From assembly GCF_021602345.1 (NCBI RefSeq), contig NZ_BQID01000011.1, positions 62,001-126,000 of the forward strand: a DNA stretch of 64,000 bases, in the 5' to 3' direction. The notes under the pieces are model-generated. The model saw only the letters and a program-made list of their open reading frames with translations. It searched no databases and was not told the origin of the DNA. This stretch comes from Pseudomonas pharyngis. GTDB taxonomy: Bacteria; Pseudomonadota; Gammaproteobacteria; Pseudomonadales; Pseudomonadaceae. How positions within the stretch are numbered: position 1 is the stretch's first letter; each line of letters starts with the position of its first letter. The position numbers were made by a program, and so were the translations under genes. Of the stretch, positions 1-7,758 are shown in pieces.

Positions 1-1
1 G

Positions 2-961
2 CTGACCATTGCCATTACCCTGCCGGATGGCTGCACGACGACAATCAGTCATGACCTTCACACGCTCCAGCCCCTGAGCATCACGGACGCCAACGACAAC
101 ATCCATGAAGTGCTTTACGAGCCAGGCGGCCAGCCCATGGCGCACAGTTTTCATGGTACGGAAGACGGCAAACCGGCCGGCTTCCAACCATTGGCGGAGT
201 ACCCCGAGCAGACAGATCTGAGCGTCGAGTACGCCCTCGCCCATCCAAAAGAAGTGCTGGCATCCGCCGCCAGTGTGGTGCGTACGGAACTGCACAGCTG
301 GATGCCATTGCTACCGCCCGGAACGCTGCCGCTCAAAAGAAACGAATGGATCGCCAAAGGGCTGATCCTGCCTGACGGCCACATTCGCGCCTCGGCCCTG
401 CGCTGGCTGAACCAGCGGGAAAAGTGCACAGCCAGCGAACAGACACTGTTCGAGATCATCCGCACGGCCAAGCGGCAACCGGTGCACAGTCTCAATCTGG
501 TTGCCGACCGCTACCACACCGACCCGCTGCAATTGATTCAGATGGTCATCGCTTACATCGACGGCTTCGGCCGCGAATTGCAAAGCAAACAACTCGTCCC
601 GCCGGGCGATGCCTTCGTGGCCACGCATGAGGACAACCTCGAGACGGGCGCCGATGGCAGGCCGCTCGAAATGCCGGCCGTTCAACGCTGGCGCGTACAA
701 GGTCGTGTGGAATACAACCACAAAGGCGAAACCATCCGCGTTTACCGCCCCTATTTCCTCAACACCCATCGCTACATCAATGACAGCGCGATGCGTGAGC
801 ACGGCTACCACGACCGGATGTTCTACGACGCCCTAGGGCGGCCGATCAAGACCATCAATGCCCTCGGCTATCTGGCGTTCGATATCCTGCACCCATGGTT
901 CAAGCTCAGCTATGACTTCAACGACACCGACGACACACCGGCGAAGAAGGTCAAGCCATGA
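2..961 (+). CDS. Tc toxin B component (TcaC/TcdB type), C-terminal part only
   Basis: The reading frame is open from the window edge, so the 5' end is missing; 319 residues are visible. The protein resembles the carboxy end of the TcB subunit of insecticidal toxin complexes, which forms one half of the Rhs-type shell that encloses the TcC toxic tip and docks on the TcA pore. Support comes from Y/D-rich strand segments such as NYHKGE-like and YRPYFLNTHRY, the segment YHDRMFYDALGRP near the end, and a closing stretch LHPWFKLSYDFND that is typical of this family. The stop codon overlaps the start of the following tccC gene (ATGA), so the two are translationally coupled, as expected for B and C subunits assembling 1:1. 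The GTG at 110 is internal, because the frame continues upstream without a stop. Confidence 0.85.
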   Translation: MTIAITLPDGCTTTISHDLHTLQPLSITDANDNIHEVLYEPGGQPMAHSFHGTEDGKPAGFQPLAEYPEQTDLSVEYALAHPKEVLASAASVVRTELHSWMPLLPPGTLPLKRNEWIAKGLILPDGHIRASALRWLNQREKCTASEQTLFEIIRTAKRQPVHSLNLVADRYHTDPLQLIQMVIAYIDGFGRELQSKQLVPPGDAFVATHEDNLETGADGRPLEMPAVQRWRVQGRVEYNHKGETIRVYRPYFLNTHRYINDSAMREHGYHDRMFYDALGRPIKTINALGYLAFDILHPWFKLSYDFNDTDDTPAKKVKP

Positions 962-3708
962 ACGCCAGTGTGCATTGGCACACGCCATCGCTGGCCGTCA
1001 TCGGCCCGCGCGGCGAGGCCATCAGACAGGTCGACTACCTGCGCAGGGTGGCCGGCGAGGATGTGCAGGCGCTCATTGCCCGACAGCACTATGACGTTGC
1101 CGGCCGACTGGTTGCGCTGCGCGATCCGCGTCTGCCCACGCCCAATAGCACCATGGTTCACAGGCTGGACGGCATGGCGGTCAAAACTCATAACGTCGAC
1201 GCTGGCAACGACACTGTGCTGCCAGGTCCCGGCGGTCAACTTCTGCACCATTGGGATGCCAACGACAATCACCGGGAAATGACCTACGACCCACTACTGC
1301 GTCTGCTGGCCGTCACAGAAAACGGTGCAGCGAACTTTGAAACCTTTCGCTACCTCGACGCATCGGCCGACCCGACGCTCAATCTGCGCGGGCAAACGAC
1401 AGCACTGAGCGATCCATCGGGCACGCTCGACCTCGACAGCTTCGGCGTGCACGGGCAGACGCTGGAAGAAACCCGCACCTTCAAGGACGGCAAAACCTGC
1501 ACCAGCCGTCGGGTCTTCAGCGCCGTCGGCGCACTGTTGCAAACCACTGACGCCGGCGGGCACCTACAACAGTCGACCTACGACATCGCCGGGCAACTCG
1601 TCCAGGTACAACTGCAACTCAACGGACAAGCCTTCAAGCCGGTTTTGAAAGGTGCGGATTACAACGCCGCCGGCCAGATCACCAGACAACAGCTCGGCAA
1701 CGACGTGACCAACCGCTGGTGTTACCGGGACGCCGACGGACGCCTGCTGCGACAGTACGCGCAAAAGGCTTCAGAGCCGGCGATTCAGGATTTCGGGTAT
1801 GAATACGACCGGGTGGGCAACACCACCCGCATTGTTGACCACACCTATACACCGACGTTTTTCCGCAACCAGCGGGTCGACGGCCAGCGCACGTTTGACT
1901 ATGACACGACTTATCAGCTGATCCGCGCCACCGGGTACAGCGACGCCCCGCCCAGGGACAACCCGGGCCGGCCTCAGCCAACCGACCCACGGGACCGGCG
2001 CAACTATGTCGAGACCTTCGAATACGACAAAGGCAAAAACCTCACCCTGCTCACCCATGTCCGCGACGGCAGTACCCATACCTTCGAGATGTTCATCGAC
2101 CCGGACAGCAACCGCGGTGTGCGCTGGAAAACGGGCGATCCGGAACCGATCTTTCCCGAATGGTTCGACCCCGCCGGCAATCTGCTCGCCCTGCAGCGGG
2201 GTCAGCCCATGCAGTGGAACAGCCGCAATCAACTGGCGTCACTGACCCTGGCGGAACATGCCAGCGGTCCGCCTGACCAGGAAATGTATCAATACAGCCA
2301 GGGCACCAGGGTCTACAAACGATACGAGACCCACACCCGCAAGGTCAGCCATGTCGAGGAGGTGCACTATGTGGACAATCTGGAAATCCGAAGCAAGAGT
2401 TCGGGTGAAGAACTGCACCGGATTTCTGTAAGCACGGGCGTCGGCGAAGTGACCTGCCTGCATTGGGTCGCTGGCAAACCGCCCGGCATCGATGCGGATC
2501 AGATGCGTTATTCCCTGACGGATCATCTGGGTTCAAGCGTGACCAAGCTCGATCAACAGGCGCGGCTAATCAACCAGGAAGGCTATTTTGCATTGGGCGG
2601 AACCGCGTGGATGGTCGCAGACAAACTCGTGGAGGCGGATTACAAGTTCATCCGCTACTCGGGCAAGGAGATGGATTGCAGCGGGCTTTATTATTATGGA
2701 GCGCGGTATTACGCGCCTTGGCTGGGACGCTGGGCCAGCTCTGACCCGGTGGGTGATGAGGACGGGCTGAACCGGTATGCGTTTGTCGGGAACAACCCGA
2801 TGACGTACGTCGACACTGGCGGACAGACCAGGACGCGGGCAGAGCTGAAAGCTCAAGCTGCCTACTCGATGAAATTCCTGAGTGTTGCCAACAGTGAAAT
2901 GGATATCCTCGAACGACAGATTGACAACCTTTCGAGTCGGAGACGGTTGCGTACCGTCATAGTTGCAAAATTTCTCGTACAAGTCGCCAAAGTCGTTGCC
3001 AGTTGGTTCTCCACAAACGATCTTTTTAGTGCAGTGGAAAAATTAGCAGGAGGAGATCCTTTTTCGTCAATGGTGAGTGAAGTCAAGGGGCTGACCATTG
3101 GCAACTTCACTGCTGAACACTCCGCTAAAGTGGTCGATTTGGCTTTTTCAGCCTTCCAGGACGTTTCCAACCCTTTGATACCCCGCAAAACCGATATATC
3201 CGCTGATGCAATCTCGAACCAGGCGAGAGGATTAGAAAGTGGTCCCCTCGATGCGTTCATGGACATCAGATCCTTTGAGCCAAAGGACGCCATCGAAGCC
3301 TCGGTCAATGCCATCTCCGCCACCGGGGGATCACAACTCTACGGATTAGGAGAACTTATAGAGCTTGGTAAAGTGGCAGAACAGGGGAGCAGGGCCGAAG
3401 AAGGCATGTTTTCACAGGAAATCGAAGCCGAGCTGAATGCGCTCGACGCATTGCGTGAAAACATTCTCGGCGTATCCAACGCCGGCCAGACAGCCTTCAG
3501 CGAGCTTGGGGTCAACGAGTTCTACAACTCGGATCTCGATTTTGTACTCGACCTGGCACAAAGGAGAGTCGGCACTCAAAAAGCCAGGTCTGTCCGACGC
3601 GAGAATCTGCACGCACTCACTGAAAGAGCCTTGTACGTTATCGATGACAGAAAACAAATGCTCAGGACCTATGGAAGGCAAACTGCACACAAACAGCAGA
3701 ACAAATAA
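958..3708 (+). CDS. TccC-type Rhs toxin component, intact, with unknown C-terminal effector
   Basis: This 916-residue TcC subunit overlaps the TcB stop by ATGA. Residues 1 to about 622 are the conserved Rhs core, with repeated YD-type motifs (for example YEYDRVGNTTRI and TFEYDKGKNL). It ends in the Rhs signature YYYGARYYAPWLGRW, SSDPVG and NNPMTYVDTGG, where the self-cleaving aspartyl protease site lies. The last Asp box reads DTGG (D619) instead of the usual DPDG. Residues 623-916 are the variable effector released inside the shell. This region is more A/T-rich than the core, mostly helical, and matches none of the well-known TccC ADP-ribosyltransferase tips that I can recognise. Its start resembles the effector of the second intact tccC gene in this window (see findings). 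ATG 958 is supported by the overlap and by the matching N-terminus MNASVHWHTPSL. Confidence 0.88.
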   Translation: MNASVHWHTPSLAVIGPRGEAIRQVDYLRRVAGEDVQALIARQHYDVAGRLVALRDPRLPTPNSTMVHRLDGMAVKTHNVDAGNDTVLPGPGGQLLHHWDANDNHREMTYDPLLRLLAVTENGAANFETFRYLDASADPTLNLRGQTTALSDPSGTLDLDSFGVHGQTLEETRTFKDGKTCTSRRVFSAVGALLQTTDAGGHLQQSTYDIAGQLVQVQLQLNGQAFKPVLKGADYNAAGQITRQQLGNDVTNRWCYRDADGRLLRQYAQKASEPAIQDFGYEYDRVGNTTRIVDHTYTPTFFRNQRVDGQRTFDYDTTYQLIRATGYSDAPPRDNPGRPQPTDPRDRRNYVETFEYDKGKNLTLLTHVRDGSTHTFEMFIDPDSNRGVRWKTGDPEPIFPEWFDPAGNLLALQRGQPMQWNSRNQLASLTLAEHASGPPDQEMYQYSQGTRVYKRYETHTRKVSHVEEVHYVDNLEIRSKSSGEELHRISVSTGVGEVTCLHWVAGKPPGIDADQMRYSLTDHLGSSVTKLDQQARLINQEGYFALGGTAWMVADKLVEADYKFIRYSGKEMDCSGLYYYGARYYAPWLGRWASSDPVGDEDGLNRYAFVGNNPMTYVDTGGQTRTRAELKAQAAYSMKFLSVANSEMDILERQIDNLSSRRRLRTVIVAKFLVQVAKVVASWFSTNDLFSAVEKLAGGDPFSSMVSEVKGLTIGNFTAEHSAKVVDLAFSAFQDVSNPLIPRKTDISADAISNQARGLESGPLDAFMDIRSFEPKDAIEASVNAISATGGSQLYGLGELIELGKVAEQGSRAEEGMFSQEIEAELNALDALRENILGVSNAGQTAFSELGVNEFYNSDLDFVLDLAQRRVGTQKARSVRRENLHALTERALYVIDDRKQMLRTYGRQTAHKQQNK

Positions 3709-3763
3709 CAACCGGCAGGTGACCAGACCGGGCACGCAAGGGTAAACCTATGGGCAAGTGGCG

Positions 3764-4496
3764 ATGAAGGACACCCAAGCCCATCGACACACCCCTTCGG
3801 TGATAGCGACTGACAGCAGAGGCTTGCCCGTTCGCCAGGTTGCTTATCTGCGCGCTATCGCCGATGCCCCTGTGGAAACACTCATCACCCGCCTGCGCCA
3901 CGACACAGCCGGGCATCTGCTCGAGAAGCAGGATCCGCGCCTGTCCATTGCCAGTCAGGTGACCGTTTTTGCGTTGAGTAGCCAGCCACTCAAAGTCAAG
4001 AGTGTCGATGCCGGCATGAGCGTGGTACTGCCGGGTCAATCGGGAGAGGAACTTCAGCGCTGGAATGCACGGGGCAATCACTGGCTCACGACCTACGACA
4101 ATCATTTGCGCCCGTTGACCGTTGAACAGAACGGGGCACCGGATATCGAGACCCGGAAAGGACATTGGGTGGGCCTTGGGGGGCAAGGTCCCGTATGTAG
4201 GGCCGGGCATAAAGGCGATTCCAGGGACACAAGATATTCTTAAAGAGGTCAAAGCCATTGGCCAAAACCTTACGCAAGAACAAGAAGATGCTCTGGATTC
4301 AGACATCACTGGACTGATGGATTTGCTGCAGGTTAGCTCACAACGATTGATCGAACGAGCAACTCTGGCAGGAGAAACACAGTTGCTGGGACGCTCGCTG
4401 GAGCGCATCAGACAGAAGACTGAAAAACGCATTGGTGAACTCAAGGATCTGCGGGCGGTGCTGCACTCCAGATCCGCGAGGATTACCGCGGTGTAG
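3764..4496 (+). pseudogene. tccC pseudogene: Rhs core deleted, N-terminus and toxin tip end remain
   Basis: From ATG 3764 about 130 codons match the N-terminus of the two intact tccC genes (RQVAYLRAIADAPVETLI; VDAGMSVVLPG; GNHWLTTYDNHLRPL). Similarity stops at PDIET (about position 4153). The frame then runs on as unrelated residues to a stop at 4243. A second frame, open from before 4150 to the stop at 4496, encodes about 110 residues with the look of a TccC effector tail (GKVPYVGPGIKAIPG followed by amphipathic helices). The simplest reading is an internal deletion of about 2 kb that removed the Rhs core and joined the two ends out of frame. A frameshifted chimera is unlikely to make active toxin. 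A short free tip polypeptide from an internal start cannot be excluded. Confidence 0.8.
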
Positions 4497-4559
4497 GACA
4501 CAGTGGAACGACGCCTCGTGGTATGGTGCCAACCCCATTTCACCCTCAGTTTTCTCAGC

Positions 4560-6320
4560 ATGCTGCCGACTTCCCGTACCTTGCGTCTGTCGTTGTACAC
4601 CCTGCTGATCATCGCCGGTGCCGCCCTTGCTGCAACGCTTGCGATCCGCCACGCCGAGCGTCAGGCGCTTGAAGAAGACGCGGCCCGGGCCAATCAGCAA
4701 CTGGCGCTGTATGCCAACTCGCTGCACACCCTGATCGACCGCTATCGCGCCCTGCCCGCCGTGCTTGCACTGGACCCGCAGCTGCGCGCGGCGCTGGCCG
4801 GTCCCGTGAGCGCCGAACAGCAAACGGCGCTCAATCTGAAGCTGGAAAAGATCAACGGCGCCGCACAGTCCTCGACCCTTGAACTGCTCGACCGCACCGG
4901 CCTCGCGGTGGCCGCCAGCAACTGGCGCCTGCCCAGCAGTTACGTCGGTCACAACTATGGCTTTCGCCCCTATTTCAGCCAGACCCGCACCCAGGGCACC
5001 GGGCGTTTCTACGCGGTCGGCGTGACCAGCGGGATTCCCGGTTACTTCCTGTCCAGCGCAGTGCTCGGCGATAACGACGAGTTCCTCGGGGCGATGGTGG
5101 TCAAGCTCGAATTCCCCGAACTCGAACGCGAATGGAGCCAGGGTAGTGACACCCTGCTGGTCAGCGATGCGCGCGGGATCATCTTCATCGCCAACCAGCC
5201 CGGCTGGCGCTATCGCCTGCTGCACCCGCTGAGCCCGGCCGATTACCGCGAGATCAAGGCCACCCGCCAATACGACAAACAGTCGCTGGTGCCACTGACT
5301 CACCTGGCGCTGCGCAGTTTCGACGACAACAGTGACCTGCGCCGCGTCGAAGGCCCGCAGGGCACGGCGGATTACCTGTGGGAATCACTGCCGCTGACCG
5401 CCGAAGGCTGGACCTTGCATCTGCTGCGCCGCCCGCAACTGTCCTTTGAAGACCAGCGCAATGCCGGGCTCGCCGCTGCCGGGGTATGGCTGGCGCTGGT
5501 GTTCCTGTTGCTGTTCCTCAACCAGCGCTGGCGTCTGGCGAAGATGCGCCAGCGCAGCCGCGAGGAGCTTGAGCAACTGGTCGAGGAGCGCACCCGCGAC
5601 TTGCGCACCGCCCAGGACGGTCTGGTGCAGTCGGCAAAACTCGCGGCACTGGGGCAGATGTCCGCCGCGCTGGCCCACGAAATCAATCAGCCGCTGACCG
5701 CCCAGCGCATGCAGCTTGCAACTCTGAGGCTGCTGCTCGATCACGGTCGCGTCGACGACGCCTACAAGGCGCTCAAACCGGTGGATGAAATGCTCACGCG
5801 CATGGCCGCCCTCACCGGCCACCTGAAAACCTTCGCCCGCAAGAGCCCCAGCGGCTTGCGCGAACGGCTGGACTTGGCGACGGTGGTCGATCAGGCCCTG
5901 CAATTGCTCGATGCGCGCCTGCGCGATGAACAGGTCAGTCTGGTGCTGCACCTGACGCGCCCGGCTTGGGTGCGCGGCGATGCGATCCGTCTGGAGCAGG
6001 TGCTGATCAACCTGTTGCGCAATGCCCTCGATGCCATGCAGGGCAAGCCCTGCAAGCGTCTGGAAATCCGCCTGGAAACCGACGAGCAACTGTGGCGCCT
6101 TAGCGTTATCGACAATGGCGGCGGCATCGCCGAAGAACATCTGGGTCAGGTGTTCGATCCGTTCTTCACCACTAAACCTGTGGGTGACGGGCTGGGTCTG
6201 GGGCTGGCAGTATCGTTCGCCATCGTCCATGAATCCGGCGGGCGCCTGTGCGCCGAGAATGGCGACAACGGCGCGGTGTTCAGCCTGACCTTGCCGATCG
6301 ATCTGGAGGCGCACATCTGA
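4560..6320 (+). CDS. DctB/MifS-type membrane sensor histidine kinase
   Basis: A 586-residue kinase. A transmembrane segment at about residues 8-29 and a second at about 310-330 (VWLALVFLLLFLN) bracket a periplasmic dCache-like sensor of the C4-dicarboxylate type (GHNYGFRPYFSQTRTQ, GRFYAVGVTSGIPGYF). The cytoplasmic part has a coiled linker, the H-box LAALGQMSAALAHEINQPL, the N-box NLLRNALDAM, and ATP-lid boxes DNGGGI and GLGLGLAVS. This order is typical of DctB, and of MifS, which senses 2-oxoglutarate in P. aeruginosa. ATG 4560 was chosen over GTG 4503 because it starts MLPTSRTLRLSLYTLL with no extra residues before the membrane segment. The stop overlaps the response regulator start. Only 63 bp separate the gene from the upstream tccC pseudogene, so its promoter may lie within that remnant. 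The ligand is inferred from the neighbouring kgtP-like gene. Confidence 0.88.
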   Translation: MLPTSRTLRLSLYTLLIIAGAALAATLAIRHAERQALEEDAARANQQLALYANSLHTLIDRYRALPAVLALDPQLRAALAGPVSAEQQTALNLKLEKINGAAQSSTLELLDRTGLAVAASNWRLPSSYVGHNYGFRPYFSQTRTQGTGRFYAVGVTSGIPGYFLSSAVLGDNDEFLGAMVVKLEFPELEREWSQGSDTLLVSDARGIIFIANQPGWRYRLLHPLSPADYREIKATRQYDKQSLVPLTHLALRSFDDNSDLRRVEGPQGTADYLWESLPLTAEGWTLHLLRRPQLSFEDQRNAGLAAAGVWLALVFLLLFLNQRWRLAKMRQRSREELEQLVEERTRDLRTAQDGLVQSAKLAALGQMSAALAHEINQPLTAQRMQLATLRLLLDHGRVDDAYKALKPVDEMLTRMAALTGHLKTFARKSPSGLRERLDLATVVDQALQLLDARLRDEQVSLVLHLTRPAWVRGDAIRLEQVLINLLRNALDAMQGKPCKRLEIRLETDEQLWRLSVIDNGGGIAEEHLGQVFDPFFTTKPVGDGLGLGLAVSFAIVHESGGRLCAENGDNGAVFSLTLPIDLEAHI

Positions 6321-7645
6321 TGCTCAACGCGGTGATGGTGGTCGATGACGAAAGCAGCATTCGCAATGCCGTCGAACAATGGTTGAGCCTGTCCGGGTTC
6401 GAGGTGCAGCTGTTCAGCCGTGCCGAGGAATGCCTGGCGGCGCTGCCCAGGCACTTTGCCGGGGTGATCCTCAGCGATGTGCGCATGCCGGGCCTCAGCG
6501 GTCTTGAACTGCTGGCCGAAGTGCAGCGCCGGGATCCCGATTTGCCGGTGATTCTGCTGACTGGCCACGGCGATGTGCCGATGGCGGTCGAAGCGATGCG
6601 CGACGGCGCTTACGATTTTCTGGAAAAACCCTTCAGCCCCGAGACCCTGCTCGGCAGCCTGCGCCGGGCGCTGGACAAGCGCCGGCTGGTGCTGGAAAAC
6701 CGCGCACTGCACGAGCAGGCCGACAACCGCGCCAAACTCGACGCGACGCTGCTCGGCGTGTCCCGTGGTTTGCAGACCTTGCGCCGACAGGTACTCGATC
6801 TGGCGACGCTGCCGGTCAATGTGCTGATCCGTGGCGAAACCGGCAGCGGCAAGGAGCTGGTCGCCCGCTGCCTGCACGACTTCGGCCCGCGTGCCGACAA
6901 GCCGTTTGTGGCCCTGAACTGCGCGGCGATCCCCGAGCAACTGTTCGAAGCCGAGTTGTTCGGGCACGAGAGCGGCGCGTTCACCGGGGCGTCCGGCAAG
7001 CGCATCGGCAAGCTGGAATACGCCGATGGCGGCACGCTGTTTCTTGATGAAATCGAAAGCATGCCGCTGGCCCAGCAGGTGAAACTGCTGCGGGTGTTGC
7101 AGGAACAGAAACTGGAACGGCTGGGGTCAAACCAGAGCATTCGCGTGGACTTGCGGATCGTCGCGGCGACCAAACCCGATTTGCTGGATGAAGCGCGGGC
7201 CGGGCGTTTTCGCGAGGATCTGGCGTATCGCCTGAACGTCGCCGAATTGCGCCTGCCGCCATTACGTGATCGTCGTGAAGACATCCCGCTGTTGTTCGAA
7301 TCCTTCGCCCAGAGCGCCGCCCAGCGTTTGGGCCGGACGTTCCCGCCGCTCAGTGGTGCGCAGTTGAGCCACCTGCTCAGCCATGACTGGCCGGGTAATG
7401 TTCGCGAGTTGACGAACGTGGCCGAACGGCAGGTGTTGGGGCTGGATGAACCGGTGCAGGGCATAGATCCCGGTCAATCGCTGGCGGCGCAGCAAGAGGC
7501 ATTTGAAGCGCAGTGCCTGCGGGCTGCAATGACCCGGCACAAGGGGGATGTGAAAGCCGTACTGGAAGAACTGCAACTGCCGCGTCGCACCTTCAATGAA
7601 AAGATGCAGCGCCATGGGCTGACCCGCGAGATGTTTGTACCGTAA
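6320..7645 (+). CDS. DctD/MifR-type sigma-54-dependent response regulator
   Basis: A 441-residue NtrC-family activator whose start overlaps the kinase stop (TGATG). Residues 1-120 are a receiver with the acidic pair VVDDE, the phospho-Asp in GVILSDVRMPG and Lys in LEKPFSP. A central AAA+ domain carries Walker A GETGSGKE, the sigma-54 contact loop GAFTGA and Walker B GGTLFLDEIES. The C-terminus is a Fis-type helix-turn-helix (AVLEELQLPRRTFNEKM). Proteins of this type bind upstream palindromes and activate RpoN promoters for dicarboxylate or 2-oxoglutarate uptake. A sigma-54 promoter with a perfect 18-bp palindrome precedes the kgtP-like gene about 3 kb downstream, which is the most likely target. 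Partner choice is inferred from operon overlap. MifR is at least as good a name as DctD. Confidence 0.9.
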   Translation: MLNAVMVVDDESSIRNAVEQWLSLSGFEVQLFSRAEECLAALPRHFAGVILSDVRMPGLSGLELLAEVQRRDPDLPVILLTGHGDVPMAVEAMRDGAYDFLEKPFSPETLLGSLRRALDKRRLVLENRALHEQADNRAKLDATLLGVSRGLQTLRRQVLDLATLPVNVLIRGETGSGKELVARCLHDFGPRADKPFVALNCAAIPEQLFEAELFGHESGAFTGASGKRIGKLEYADGGTLFLDEIESMPLAQQVKLLRVLQEQKLERLGSNQSIRVDLRIVAATKPDLLDEARAGRFREDLAYRLNVAELRLPPLRDRREDIPLLFESFAQSAAQRLGRTFPPLSGAQLSHLLSHDWPGNVRELTNVAERQVLGLDEPVQGIDPGQSLAAQQEAFEAQCLRAAMTRHKGDVKAVLEELQLPRRTFNEKMQRHGLTREMFVP

Positions 7646-7689
7646 TGAAACACAAAGTCTAAAGGGCGCTCCACTGTCAGATCTGTCAG

Positions 7690-7709
7690 GTTACGCGGTA
7701 CTGCGTAAC
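7690..7709. repeat. Inverted repeat in the leader of the second tccC gene
   Basis: GTTACGC-GGTACT-GCGTAAC is a 7-bp perfect inverted repeat with a 6-nt loop in the 113-bp gap between the response regulator and tccC. Just before it lies CTGTCAGATCTGTCAG, a direct repeat of CTGTCAG. There is no T-tract, so it looks more like an operator or a hairpin in the leader than a terminator. Function unknown. Confidence 0.4.
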
Positions 7710-7758
7710 GCCTAAACTGAGGCCTCTACGTCCTGCCGTGCGGGAGAGGCACAAGGGC

